Source of the DNA: Syngnathus acus
Taxonomy: Eukaryota > Chordata > Actinopteri > Syngnathiformes > Syngnathidae
DNA length: 64,000 bases
Assembly (NCBI RefSeq): GCF_901709675.1
Contig: NC_051100.1
Location: 9,024,786-9,088,785 of the forward strand
Direction of reading: 5' to 3'
Part shown: positions 51,201-64,000 of the stretch, one piece after another
Layout: each line of letters starts with the position of its first letter
Numbering within the stretch: the first letter of the stretch is position 1
The notes under the pieces: generated by a model
Told to the model about the DNA's origin: nothing
Seen by the model: the letters and a program-made list of their open reading frames with translations, nothing else
Database searches by the model: none
Made by a program: the position numbers and the translations under genes

Positions 51201-54200
51201 CAGTTATTTGAAATTGTTCACAATTCTCAGAAGACGTCTGCCACTATTGAAAGTAAATCTAAATTATAAGCTATAAATTAATAGGCTAAGAAGAACTTTC
51301 AAGTACAAGCTCAAAATATTATCTATTATCTCATAGTCTATCTACACTTCTTGAAGCCTTGGTGTGAATATGAATAGTTATTCTTTAAGTAGCAGGGAAG
51401 CAAAAAAAACAATGTAACAGAGTAAAGAATGCCAGCAGTGAACGGTGGTGGGTTTCTGCAATATATCACTTTAACAACAGGGAGCAGAATGGAGAAACAA
51501 GTGAAATGCTCACCTTCAGCGCTGGTGCCAGGTGTGGTCTCGGAGGCATCTGCAATGTGAAGCACATGTCTTAAGATATAATTCATAAACCTCTAAGTAG
51601 TTGCATAACGCTAGGATATTACGTTTAACATTCCTACTTAATGGCCCCTCGTGCTTGGAAATTTAGTGCTTTTCTAGAGTTGCACTTAAAAAAAGCTGAA
51701 AAAAACATAGGCGAGAAGGGAGAGAGATGCGTGCAAAATTAATTACAAACTGCCATCCCTGTAAGGCAGCACAAGAATCCTCCCTGCACCAAGCCTCCCT
51801 CCACATCCTCTATACGGCCTGTTATCTCTGTAGTCACACAACTCCTTCCTTCTTCCTCACTCCCCGAGCAAACCTTGCCGCTTCCCCCCTTTTGCAACAA
51901 CAATCAGGCAAACAAAGCACACCATAAAAATACCCGCTCTCCCCCGGCGGCCGGCGGCCCAGCAGCGGCGTGAAATACAACCGCTTGCCTATGAAAGAAC
52001 AGCTAGAAATGAAAGCATTCTGCAGCTTGCAGTGAAGGTCATCACCAAAAGAAATGCAAGGAGTGATGCTGGTAGCTAGGCTGCAACCTGTGGAAATGAT
52101 CTCGGACGACAGGCCATAAGATGCATAGAGTTCAATGGAAACAATAATAGTTGGGCTTTTTTTTTATTATAAAGTTACCACATCCTTTGTTGAGGCGTTA
52201 GTTTGCTTTCAGTTGTTACTTGCTGTATAGTCTGCTTGTGCCATCACTGACATTCAGCCTTCTGTTCGCTGGATAGCATCACCTTTTTGATTCGAGCTAT
52301 CTTATGCTGACTCAAAAATAGTTTCCCCCAAAACAGAATGGATTTTTATCTGATGCAACAGAAGTGAAGTTTCTAATCCTTGTTAGTTTCAGGCTAGGAA
52401 GGATGAAGCAACAGCAGTCTCAGACTTTGTGTCTGTGCGTGTGTGTGATTCCTCTCGAGGCATCAAACTGCCCTGAGGGGGATATAAGAATCTACAAACC
52501 AAGTTAAGTGCTGAGGTTTTGGAAAGGAGGCGTCAATGCTGAGAGGTTACACTAGGTAAAAAGTAAAAAATACAATAAATGTGCATGAAAGCGTCACTTA
52601 GTGCTCTACTTTTAAAGACACATACTTCTATATACAGTTAGGTTTAAAATGAGAACATGGACCCCATTTGGTGTTTCTTTATAACCTGCTTGTTCAATTA
52701 ATACTGTTTGAGAAACAAATATACTGCCGCACAGCTCTATACTACTGCAAAACAGCCAGGAAAACAAACCTAATGTAAAATCAATATATACTTTGAAGAG
52801 TGTTAATACACAGCTCATCATTTTCATTTTTATATATTTACAATGCATATTGATATATTTAATATTATGAGGAGATTTACTTCTATTAAACCTCAAAGCT
52901 CCCTGTCAAAAGGTATCTTCACATGTTTACATGCACTATAAATGAGAATAAACCAAACAGAGTCAATAGTCATAAATTATTGGGATGCATTCATTGCTCC
53001 TCAATTAACCCTACACATTGACACTTCACAATTCAGTTGGTGTTGTTCACGCTGATGCTTAAATGAGGATATTGTGACATGTGTGGGAAGAGAGCTTCTG
53101 TCAAGTCTGCCTTATTATCCAGACTAGCATAGCATCACAGCATTGTGTGCAGCAGCAGGAGCTCATTCCTGGCCCCATTCCAGATGCTCCTTCGCAGACA
53201 CAATACTGCTGTAATAGAATCTCCCTCTGTACTGCCAAAAAAGCAAAAATGTCATAATTCTATTGCAGTCCAACAAACATGGTCTTCGAGGCCACATTAG
53301 TCTGATTTACATTGTAAATTTACTCCCATGCATGCTGACAGTAGGAAGGCCATCATGTAGGGAAGGTTGTGTGTGCATTGTGGTAAACACAAACAAGGTA
53401 GTGGGGAAAGAAAAACACTCCTCTGTCAAGGTTCTATTGAAGGAAAGGCCCACTCCACTGAGGGTTGATAAGGTAAGGTGTAGAAAAACAGTAGACTAAA
53501 TTGACCAGCTCAGCAAGAAGCGAGACCGCTTACACTAGCGGTTCCAAACACTAAGACCACGGACCCTAAGGGGTACTTGAAAGTGTCTCGCTTTTCCCTT
53601 TTTGGAATGTAAATTACCAGCATGCATGGTGAAAGAATTTGAGTTAATCATGGTCTTCGCTGACAGACATCATGAGCACAAACTCCACAAAGATGAATGA
53701 CTTGAGTAGGAACAATTGGATGCTTATTGAAAACAACCACAATAGAAAATCAATCAGTAGCTCAAGTGCGTGCTATTCAGTATTCACATACATAATATAA
53801 AAGTGAGGAAAAAAGACAACTCATGAGTTGAAGTCATCCTCATACGCAGACAAGCAGAAAATTACATCCAGCCCACCTTCTATTTATTTCTTGGACAAGA
53901 TGTGGTGACAAGAGGAAGTGTAATTACACTGCACCACACTGTCCTTGCTCAAGCATCACTGTAATTAAAATGGACAAGTATTATATATTTTACAGTATTT
54001 TAAATATTCCTCAACACAAAGTTGCTATTAAATATTACTGGGATCATTTCATTGAAAAATCTTTTATTTTCGTTTGAATCAGCAGTAGTGCAGTGCCCGA
54101 CCGGTGATGTAATTTTGCCCCTTTTCCGCTAAATGTTACCTAATTGGCTCGACATGGCTCCACTTAATGTCGCAGCTTTTCTCGTAGCAAAAGAAGTTAC

Positions 54201-57200
54201 AATATTCTATAAGCATGGCGATGACATCTTGGTGTCATTGCTCAAGCAAGTTTATCACCACATAACTAACATTTGAAGTTACATAGTCAGAGATGAAAAA
54301 GGTATTAGTAAGGTTGAGTTGCCATGTCAAGCCATGGGCATGTCAGTCCCAGACTAGAACCCCAAAAAAATTGTTACCTCCTGTAAAAAGTGATTGACGG
54401 AAAACTCAGTGGGCCCTTATTGTCTCTAAGGTGGAAATAGAGAAATCTAGAGGATTTTGTAGTATTGAAGCATCCACAGTAGGTGTACGTATCGTGAATA
54501 TGAGTCCAACAGATCCATCTGGATCTGTCGCATTTTGGTTCTCCAGTGGGTTATTCAACCTTTAATTCTATTGTGTTTTATGTTTAGAAGGTTATGGAGA
54601 CAGTGGGGATGATTGTTGGGTACTACGCAGTGTGGACAATTAGATCGCCAGCTAGTGAGGATGAAATTGTATGATTATAGTTTCATCATGACAAGGCTTC
54701 ATATCAGGCAAAGTAAAATTGGAGCACTTGCAAGGTCCTGCCACGTCAGCTGGATTTGATGACTGTGTCTGTATTAGCAGAAGCAGTTACCTCACTTAAG
54801 GAAGAACATTGTTGGCTTGTGAGAGCCACAGCGAAATCGTGGATTTCAAGATCCCGAGTGCCAAAATATGACACACAAAATAAAACCAACAGGCCAAACT
54901 GACAGAATAACGGCAAGCAAAATGCATATAAGTGGCTGGGTTGAGTTTAGCCATTCAGGTCTGGAAACACCAAACGCATTTACTAGCTCATTGGGCAGAT
55001 TAGTGGAAAAACATCACTAAAACCGAGCACCGACATCAACGATGATAGAGACTGGATGCTTTTTGAAGCTGACAAGATCAAAAGATCGATAGACAGAATG
55101 TGACGAGTGGCTTTTTGGCTCAGACACTACACGGCAACCTCCCGAGGAACAACTTCTTGAGGCACTTGAAGCAGAAGCTATGCAGTGTGAAATCAAAGTA
55201 GATGTTAAGAAAACTAAAGGATGGAAAAGCAGCCGAGCGAGATCCTTGGAAAATTGATAAAAGGGGGCGGAGAGAAAGCTACAAAGACTGTAATCGACAA
55301 GATCTGAAAGACTGGTGAACAAATTTACCCTCAATTTTATGTTTTATACTTCTAAAACGCTGTAGAAGATTAATACACTATGTTATGCACAGATTTTTAG
55401 GGAACAAAATGGAGTCAACCAAGCAGACCATTTCAAATACACTGGCTCCATGTTTGGAATGGATGTGCACACTGCACCAGAGGTTCACATCCAATTAGCA
55501 ATTGCAAGACATGCCCGAAGTGCCCTTTGATATGTTTGAATCAGAACGCTGCACTTATTTTCTGAATTCAATCATGTGACGTTTGCAAACTGAGCCATGA
55601 TTGGCCGCTTTCCTATGCAACTGTGATGTCATTATAAATCAACAGTGAGTGGCAAAATGGCCGTGACCTGAAATGGATAAAAATCAGTTTGCTACAGAAT
55701 TTGTAGTGCAAAAACACAATATGAATCAAACTGCTGTGTTCAGACTAGTGGGGACACATAGACCATATTGTAAAAACCATTTTAGACTTCACATCCACTT
55801 TAAATTTCCAGACAGAAGGTTTAAGGTAACCGCTATTCATTTTATGTCAAACAGGGAGTTTTGTTCTCAGCTAGCTCAAATGTGTGACCAGCTTCTGACA
55901 GTCTAATAGACATGACATCACTACCTCAGTGAAGGACTTTGATTACAGCAAACAAACCAACAAACAAGCAAACCATATCACACTCGAAAATCAAGTATGC
56001 TCAGAATCATTTTCATTGCTGCATTTTCTTGAGCTGATTTTCTGGTGAAGAGCTTAAAGTTTTGCAGCGTTTATGAAACAGACGGACGGCCATTTCTGGC
56101 CCAACAGTACTTCATTTTGAGAGAATAAGAGAGGAAAATACCAAGGTCATTCCCCCGCAACGGATGAAAAAGGAATTAAATTCCAAATACCAAGTGGGTG
56201 GCCAATGAGTAGCTTGGTCCAGGTCTGTCCAACGGCATGTGTATTAAACAAGCATGGAAAAACATCCCTCATTAAACTGTACATGGGAGAATAGTTAAAG
56301 ATCTGATATGCCCAAGTGCAACGATAATTAAAAACATCTCCCACCTTAAGCAAAACAAGAACTGGTGGGGCTCAACAAGTTCTAAATCAAAAGAATTAAT
56401 GAGCTGGTAAATGTGGAAAGAATCCCATTTTCATATGTTAATGTTACGTTTGTTGTGAAAGCTCGTGCAAATAGCTTAGCTGTATGAGCCTCTGCTCTCC
56501 AAACAAGAGGTTGGAAAACAGCTTGTGTCTAAGGGGGGGTAAATGTTTCATAGCTGGAGTTTTCTTTACTTTAAGATGGAACACTGTCTAACAATCTGAG
56601 CCAATTAAGGACCACTGAGCTGTGACCTAAAGGCTCAGGAGATGAAAACAAGCTTGCTTTGTCAACCCTGTGACTGCCCCGCTCTTGGCTATCCTCCTTA
56701 GAAGACAAGAGGTTTCATTGATATTCAGCCTTTCTTCCCCATAAGAAAGCCCAAGCATTGTGAACACCAAGTAACTTTGTGCTCCCTGGTGGGTTTGGGT
56801 AACCTTGTAGCAGTGACGCTGCAGCTCCGAATTGGGTTAGGGTCCTCGAAACAGACCGAAGAGGCCCATACTCATTACAAGGGCTTGGGACTTGCTTGAC
56901 AAGATGAGTCATTGGAATGAATGAAACAACGACACCATCTGCTTTGGGTTGAGCACAGAGAACGTGCAGATGATTGGATGGCAGAAGAAAAGACAAACAA
57001 AAGCTGCCAAAGAGAAAGAAAAATAATCACTGATGAACGTTTGATAAAGCATCTCTACTGGGTGTGTTGATCTCTCAAGACATTTTTAATCTGCAGTCTA
57101 AACAATGGAAGCTAGCCATAGTGGTTTGTCATGAATTTAGTCGAATAAGGTAGAGATGAGAAGCCATGAGTGAATACCTGATTAAGCGAAGAACTAAGAG

Positions 57201-58357
57201 AGGTGGAGGAGATGACACAAAAATAGACACCATAGGGAAAGCAAAAGAGGCCTCCCCCTGTGTGACCTACATACTTGCTTGTCAGTGGTGGCCTGCTCCT
57301 CTCTCATCACTGGCTGAATAACTTTACATAATCTTTACACTTAATCCACACTTGCCGCACAAAACCGGCTTCAATCCCGATCGTACCTTACTATATCAAT
57401 CCAGTGTAGGTCGAGAAAATGCTTAATTTGACACAGAGGTAATGCAAATCTTGCACTATGACATGAATGGAATACACCAAATGGATGAATGTGGAAACAG
57501 GGAATGTTTGTATGGGTGACAAGAGGCTGCAGCGCAGGCCTTCATTTGCAGTTAGGGAGTGATGCCTCCTCTGGGCAACTCCTGGCTTTCCACAGGAAAT
57601 CATGCAATGAAGCAGTCAGTGTAATCAAAGCGCTTGTCTCGAGAGTAGTAAAAAGTGGGAGTGCTGCTAGAGTCCTGCCTATCACCACAAAGGTCAGTTC
57701 CAGGGCAGCTTAATTGGCAGACCTCAAGAGAAACATACACTTAACTGTTATGATATTAAAAGCACAGACAATCAATAACATTGATGATCTTGTTACTGTG
57801 GCAGCTGTCAGCAAGTGGCGTATTATAGACAGCAAGAGAACACTTCATTTCTTACAATTCAATTGATGTGCGAGAGGCATGACAATGACTTTTACAGCGA
57901 GCCAATTCATAGTTTGCCTGTCCGTCAAGATTTCAGCACCAACATGACGCGTCTCTCTGCGCTCCCAAGAGAACAATTTTTTTTTTTGGGAGTGAGGGGA
58001 ATCAGACAAAAGTAGACAGAAGGAAGAACAGAACATTTTTGAAAGTGACATCCGATGTGTCAAACTGAAAGAGAAGAAAATACAAAGAAAATACACTTAA
58101 AAATAAGTTCAAGTAACTTTTCGGCTGATTTTTGGATTGTATATGCACATTACAATCTAAGTTCTGAGAGTCCACTGCTTTAAAAACCTGTCAATTCTCT
58201 TTGGATAATATGTTGTCCACAATGGGTATGTTGAAGCATATCAACTGGATTATGACAAATGGCTCTGATGAATTACAATTTCTTCCACACGACGTGTGTT
58301 GTGCAGTGTTTACCTGGGGAACAGATGGCACCAGGATGCACAGGAGAAGGTGGCAAG
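48206..58357 (-). CDS. Candidate exon chain of an unidentified convergent gene (macrod2?)
   Basis: Four minus-strand segments have good splice borders and compatible phases: 58357-58314 (44 bp, AG|...|GTAAAC), 51549-51514 (36 bp, |GTGAGC), 50739-50668 (72 bp, strong pyrimidine tract, |GTAAGA) and 48237-48206 (32 bp, |GTGAGT). Read together they give an acidic, Ser/Thr-rich chain: PPSPVHPGAICSP, DASETTPGTSAE, EGIKDHVESSGEHESIVSIS, MKSKETRGETQASLD. No domain is recognised. In human, MACROD2 has an acidic multi-exon tail, huge introns, and lies tail to tail with KIF16B. That orientation matches here, so macrod2 is a candidate by synteny only. No terminal exon or start was found. Chance exons cannot be excluded. 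Confidence 0.3.
48238..50667. other. Non-coding stretch between candidate exons
   Basis: No coding exon is recognised. A GC-richer segment at about 48240-48400 follows candidate exon 48206-48237. Confidence 0.4.
51550..54149. other. Non-coding stretch
   Basis: No gene is seen. A GC-rich patch (GGCGGCCGGCGGCC) lies near 51945. A weak hAT-end-like sequence lies near 53537. Confidence 0.4.
54150..55540 (+). mobile_element. Degraded LINE reverse-transcriptase remnant
   Basis: Scattered plus-strand pieces resemble LINE reverse transcriptase in the right order. KHGDDILVSLLKQVYHHI is near 54215. LEAEAMQCEIKVDVKKTK is near 55160-55215 (compare the typical GLKINxKKTK). FKYTGSMFG is near 55425 (compare FKYLGS). 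Frames are broken and stops intervene. Family and exact limits are uncertain. Confidence 0.5.
55541..58313. other. Non-coding stretch
   Basis: No gene or RNA is recognised in this 2.8 kb. Confidence 0.4.
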
Positions 58358-61300
58358 CTGCCGGAGACAGTTAACGCTTAGAGCAATTCTCACTGGGCAG
58401 ACTCTGGCTCTTGATATTCAGGTATATTGAATTAAATACTGTTTCACACCAGGTAAATCCAATGGCATTGGCCTGTCTCAGCAGTGCGACGTGCCTCATT
58501 ACACTACAAAACATGTTTAGGAAAGAGAACATTTCATACTGTCGTTTTATTCCGTGAGCTGAGGTTTGAACCCAGAATTTCTAACCCTGCCATCAAAATG
58601 CATATTCATATGTAAGGAAACAACAAAAATAGTAAATATAAATGCACCTTTTAAAAATATTTCTTCCAACACGTACACACGCCTACACTGACACACTTAA
58701 AGAGTCTCGTCACAACAAATGCGCTAACATGGCAGACCCGAGCTGGTAACACACTTCTAGCTGCATTTCTCGTCCCGCCCGTACGGATATCCATAAGTAA
58801 GACTGTCACACCTACAGTTTTATTTCTGCATTCTTAGTCACAGCCCATTACACTATTATGAATCACATCATTTCTCATATGCTTTGCTTTCCATGCGAAG
58901 ACATGAAGAGTGCGAGTGTTTAAAAATGTTACGCCATTTTTAATCCAAGGAATGACAAATTTATCATGTTGACTGTGATCTTTTATTCCCAAAGACAATG
59001 GTTGTCAGTCATCATCTCACTTGGGATTTACTTGTTTTCCTATCTGAAGCAGCGGCTCCATCAACTCTTTCCTGCAGCCTCCAGGAGACAGGCAGCCCAT
59101 ACAGACATCACTCAGATGCTGTCTCGGGCTCGTGTTGGCTTTTAGGGTGGATGTGTGTGCGTGTGTCGACGTGCATGCTGGAGAATGACAAAGACGGGAT
59201 CCAGACGTTTCAAGCACACATCTGCTGCATCTCACGCTGGCTGATAAATTCTCACTCTGCTCAGAGTTGATTCATTTGGCATTTTTTTGTGAAGCAAACA
59301 GATGAATAGAGATAAGAGGGCTGATTAGAAGAGAAGCTTCAAAAGGGGAATATAAAAAGGCTGGAGCCAACGTGACCCCCTCTCTTTTTTTTCGGCAGCT
59401 TACTAGGCTCGAGAGCTGACCAAACATCCCTTCCAATTTGTGCACTCTGCGTGTCTATTTTCTCTCTCTCGACATAAATAACCAGAGCTAGGCATGGCTT
59501 CAACAAAGTGCGATAGGATTTCTAGATTTTCAAAAGCATAAAATAGACACAGATTCAAACCCAGCTTGGGAAAATTAGCATAACAAGTGAACACAACATG
59601 CGTCGGAGAAAGTTTAGAATGAGGAGGCGAGCCAAATGGAATTCAAGCTGCATAAACTCGCAAGAAAGATAAGAACTATGGCTTGTTTCCATGCTCAAAA
59701 TGCCCTAGCAGGGCTTCTCTTCCAGGATTTTACAGTTTTGAATAACTCAAGCACCAAAGGGATTTTTTTGTATGTTAGTCAAAGAGTTTGTTAAAGAGTA
59801 TGACTTCGAAAGCCATAGTTCAAATTAGCAGTATTCCTCCATGATGCTTCTAATTAAGTGGAGAAATACATGGTTGTTTATTTTTCTGAGAAAAAGGGCT
59901 ATGACAAAGAAAATGAGAAGTTACATTTTTTAGCATCTGCATTTTTGCTTTCTTTTTATTCTGCTTTAAAGGGACTCGAGGACAACTTGAATCGTTTCTT
60001 TTTTGGGGGGGGGCAGTTACATCCTGTAAAAGTGCATTAATAAATCAATGTCATTGAAACGGCCACTTGTGCTCTTTTCTATTTTGAACAAATCAAATCC
60101 AAACACAATATGGACTCTATACAAAACAGGAAGACTACATAAAAGCAGCCAGACACACTCAATGGGCTGCCATACTTGAGTGTACCTTAACAACAATAAC
60201 AAGCCTGCTGGATTTCCAGAGAGCCTTTTGTGTCAGCTTGTTGCGGTAAATGTTACCAGAGAATGAGTCAAATATAAACAGAATTAATCAATAACACTCT
60301 TCACATAACAGTAGCCCGCTAAAGAATAAAAGTGAATCTTATAAGGGTTAGTGGTTGATTTATGGTGCCTCCATTTTTTGATGCACTCTTTTATTGTGTG
60401 AGAGGATTTTACAAGGAAGAGAAATAACTACATCATGTTGAGTGCGTTTTGTGCTCCCTGACATCATTACAACGAGACGTGGTAGGAGAGCTTCAGTGCT
60501 AAATGAATTTGTTGCAGTCCAATTCATAAGACAGATATGCGTCATGCAATCAAGACATCGCGGTAACCAACAGTGTGATTTGTTTACTGTGTATAGATAA
60601 TGAAGACTGCTGTGCTGCAAATTTTAACAACATAATAAGTGCGCGGGAGTGAGAGAAAAACAAAACAAAACAAAACAAAGCAAAACTATCAAGGGATTCA
60701 GAAGCTGAGGGGGGTGATGACAGCGGGACCAAAGAGGCTGATGTAACCATTTGTGCCTTTTTGTTGTGATAGCCTGCTGGGTGTGCCTTTGTCTCCTTCC
60801 TCTTCCTTACTATCTCCTTTGACGGGCCGGGCCCCTCATGTCTGACTTTACAGATTATTTCCTGCTCGTTTATTTCTTTTGCACCCAGTCACATCCTTGA
60901 AGAGGCCCTTCCTTTAGAATGACCATAGCCAGCTTCAAAGTCCCAATCTCGGGAATGGTTTCTGTCTTAGACAGATGTTTGCACATATGAATGGACATTT
61001 TTACATTGAATGTGCGCTGTCACATTTCAGTATGTTAGGTTACATTATCACAAGATCGGCAAGTCACTCACGAGAGAAAATGCGAACCACAGCAACTTTG
61101 ACTTTTTCAGCATTAGAAACCTTTAACTAAAATGACCACACATCGGCCTGGCAAAAAGAAAGTGATACAAATGTATAAAAACCCACCAACTGGAGTCGAG
61201 TCACTGACTCACAGCAAAGGCAATCAACGTTGCTTTTGCGCATCATAACCATTATGCTACTTGTTGCTTTCTGCACTTCGCAGATTGTTGGTACCAACAT

Positions 61301-63235
61301 ACTCCACTGTTCTAGCACCACTTAAAAAGAAAAACAAGAAATTAAGAAGAAGAAAAAAAACCTATTCTGGATTAAATAAATTGCACGGCAAAGTGAAAGT
61401 ATTTCATTAACAAAAGCAGGAGGGTAAAATATTCCTACTTTTAGTATTCAGACTTCACAGCTACGGTGCCTGTGTGGTGCATATTTGTTAGAAGGATTAA
61501 CCAAATAAAACAAAACAAAGCAAAACAAGTTAACTGTTCAGCATTGCATTAGGGAACACTATCAGGCAGAGGAGCAAAATCTCAGCTTGTAAACAACAAA
61601 ACTTATTTAGGACTTTTCAATGATTATCATTCAAACACAGATTGCTAAAAATTTGATTCAGGAGACTGATGATGCCGCTTGTATACACACGAGGATTGAA
61701 TCTGCGTTGCCATTAAATCTTACCTTGGAAACAGACAATCGCTATTGACTTCGAGCTGAGAATCACAATGCATGAAGGAAAAACAATTTCTGTTCTCAAC
61801 TCACATTTATTTATTCCTTGCTCAAGGCAAAGAGCGTCTTACTTTAATTTATGGGTGCTCCATGAGCTTATTGAAGCAGGTGCCCACTCACAATTCAGCA
61901 GAACAAGGCTGAAGAGATAGGCAATAAGAATGCAGCCTCCAATTCCCTTTTAAAGTATGTTATGAATATTCATAAATAAAGGATGATTGGATTCTGATTC
62001 AATTTGGTGGGCCTTTCTAACCACAAATATCGAGCTAAGAATCTCATTACCTGCATGTGGAAGGTGATATTGAATATGTACATATAATTCAAATAATGGA
62101 GATGCAACTTCAATTTAAAATATAAAATCTCTCCTCTGCCCACCACCTTACATCTCTTCTCCACATCAATATTCTATCACGCTAAAAAATCCTCCACATG
62201 ACATACAGTGCCCTGTTTGGTACTTTACATTGCTTACATAAAATTAGGGTTTTCCTGCTCAGTACTATATATATTTTTATTATTTTCTAAATAATTACTG
62301 TGAAGTAAAAGACTTAAAGTGTAAAAGTCAAATGTTAAATGCTAATAAAATAAACTCAAGAGACATCAGTAGGAAACCTGTGTCCTACATCTGCATCTAA
62401 AATAGGCAAACAAGTAGATTAGAGACGATAACAGGTTCAGAGTGGCAAGGGTGAAAATGAACAGGAAGCCTTTTTCACCCCTTTGGTATTAAGTGTAGGC
62501 GAGCTGGGACTGAACTTCTCAGCTGTGATACACACTTCCACATGTGCAATCGTATGGCGTGTGAGAACAGCATGGTGTTGTGGATGTGTAAATGCAAAAG
62601 GAGGTATTTGAAATGTCTATAACACTCCTTGCAAAGTGTGATCAATGCCTCATACACGCTAATAGAGGCATATTGCTATGAGATGTTTAAATAAGGATCG
62701 CATACACCCTTTAACGCTTACACAGCTTTAGTGCCTGCTAAAGTTGCAGTTTATTCAATGACACTAAAACAACTCCAACTTACTCAGTGACAACCTTTAA
62801 TAACACTGGGAGACATGCACAAAATATTAGGGTGCCACAGTTCGGCAAAAGCTTTTCAAATAAGATGACGTGTATAAAGTGAAGGGATTTAGGACCCATT
62901 TTACAGAAGGGTGAATTTTACTAAGCCATTAACGTACTGCCAGAAGGGTGAAATGCAACATAGCATGATCATGCGACATCATGATCATTATCCGAGATGT
63001 CATGAGAGGCTTCAGTATAGGCTTCTTGTATATTTTCTTTTATACAACCACAGGAGTAGTAAGAGGACATCAAATCCTGGAATGAAATGTGATACAAAGG
63101 GAAAGCTTTCCATCAGCAAGCCTTCTGTTACATTAGCATGGTGACAGATAAGAAGACTGTTTAAGTCCCTGTAAAGTGAAATCATTGAATTGTTTTTGAA
63201 TATATTACACAGTGAACCCTCATCTATTGGAGCTG
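58358..63235. other. Non-coding stretch
   Basis: No supported gene is seen. There are short (AAAAC)n tracts near 60657 and 61510 and an AT-rich composition. It could be intron of the candidate minus-strand gene. Confidence 0.4.
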
Positions 63236-63470
63236 TCTGTTACGGTAAATGGGCTGCCGCTTGTCTCGTGCATTCACCATTTTCTAGCCCAGCTTGGATT
63301 CAAGTCCCACTCAGCGACTTTGTTAATGTGAGCGTGAAAGGTTACCCTTCATCGATACTACGTTGCAATTGACTGGCAGCCAGCTGAGGGTATAGACGGC
63401 ATTTTTGCCCAAAGTCAGCTGGGCTGAGCTCCAATTCTTGATCAGGATAAGCAGTCCAGGAAATGGAGGG
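63236..63470 (+). mobile_element. Old tRNA-derived SINE
   Basis: A head with a B-box-like GGATTCAAGTCCC is followed by a body resembling a very common fish SINE. Body matches include GCAATTGACTGGCAGCCAGC, GCCCAAAGTCAGCTGGGCTG, AGCTCC and the tail GATCAGGATAAGCAGTCCAG then GAAATGGA. It matches from memory the pattern CGATTGGCTGGCGACCAG ... GAAGTCAGCTGGGATAGGCTCC ... GAGGATAAGCGG. It is diverged by many substitutions and has no clear target duplication. Confidence 0.7.
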
Positions 63471-64000
63471 CCATTAACAAATCATAAGCCAACCAGAATG
63501 CTGGAACGGATGTAAAACCTGGGAAGTTCTCCCGCTGCTTGATTCATTGCGCCTCATTCTTCACATCATTATGAACCATTTTATTACTCCAACTAATGAC
63601 TAAGATCTACACTCTATAGCCACGAGCGGGGAGCCTGAATGCAGAATTAATTTAATCAAATGCATTTGCTATGGAACTATTTGCTCAACAGATACGCTTG
63701 GCTAAGCCCAGCTATGCATGAGACTCAAGATCAGTGACACTTTGCACTTACGATATCCCGGAGACCCTGCTCCTTTGCACAAAATGTAATCTGCCTGCAA
63801 TCATGAATGACACCACTGTTTACTGCTCTCCCACAGCCATCCCATAGTAACCCTTGACAGTGACTGACAGTGGCAGGCACCGGCGCGACACAATCAACCT
63901 GGTGGAGTGTAGCTTTCCACTGATGGAAAGGCTTGTAGTGTTTACGGGACGTATTCCGATGGCTTCTCAAAATGGATGGAGAAGGCTCTCAGACAGATCT
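63471..64000. other. Non-coding window end
   Basis: No gene is supported. A minus-strand exon-like segment at about 63751-63793 (acceptor ATTGCAG, donor GTAAGT) is noted but has no recognisable coding content. Confidence 0.3.

Noticed and set aside
53537-53582. hAT-like end (AGCGGTTCCAAACAC...ACCACGGACCC)
   Set aside because: Only one end is seen, with no matching opposite terminus or duplication, so too weak to list as an element.
63751-63793. Exon-like minus-strand segment with good acceptor and donor
   Set aside because: Its phase would fit the candidate exon chain, but the encoded residues show no relation to it, and chance splice-like borders are common over 64 kb.
1-64000. CRISPR arrays, bacterial operons, tRNA or rRNA genes
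   Set aside because: None are visible. The split genes and repeats are eukaryotic, and no cloverleaf with intact A and B boxes was found apart from the SINE head.

Overview
This window is vertebrate nuclear DNA and almost certainly comes from a ray-finned (teleost) fish. The genes are split into many small exons with consensus GT/AG borders. Introns and spacers are AT-rich and carry typical fish repeats (a tRNA-derived SINE with a fish-type tail, hAT-like MITEs, LINE remnants). All seven proteins have close vertebrate relatives. I joined exons by eye, using splice consensus, codon phase and remembered family sequences. No alignment was run.

The left half (about 0.6-33.4 kb) is gene-dense. 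From left to right it holds snx5 (-), mgme1 (+), a glycine N-acyltransferase-like gene (-), a type-2 cystatin (-), ephx1 (+), mad2l1bp (-) and a 19-coding-exon kinesin-3 gene of the KIF16 type (+). Three neighbouring pairs are head to head with 324-617 bp between start codons (snx5/mgme1, cystatin/ephx1, mad2l1bp/kinesin). Two pairs meet tail to tail (mgme1/glyat-like, ephx1/mad2l1bp). The products belong to separate pathways: retromer-linked endosomal sorting, mitochondrial DNA maintenance, acyl conjugation, cysteine-protease inhibition, epoxide detoxification, spindle-checkpoint silencing and endosomal transport. The layout therefore reflects shared promoters and synteny rather than one pathway. 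snx5, mgme1 and a KIF16B-type gene also lie near each other on human 20p.

The most unusual gene is the kinesin. Its motor and FHA domain are KIF16B-like. After a short linker the whole C-terminal half comes from one 2.19 kb terminal exon. I see no PX domain, START domain or long coiled coil. Instead the tail ends in two PH-like segments laid out like the C-termini of STK11IP/LIP1 and nischarin.

The right half (33.8-64 kb) has no complete gene that I can support. It holds an intact-looking hAT-type MITE with a perfect 8-bp target duplication, two LINE remnants, a tRNA-derived SINE, simple repeats and four phase-compatible candidate minus-strand exons. Those exons could belong to a convergent long-intron gene. 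Synteny makes macrod2 a candidate, but this is unproven.

Smaller points of interest are a GC-AG intron in mgme1, a decayed genomic duplicate of mgme1 exon 3 near the cystatin gene, ZNF143/Staf-like motifs in two bidirectional promoters, and a tandem duplication between ephx1 and mad2l1bp.
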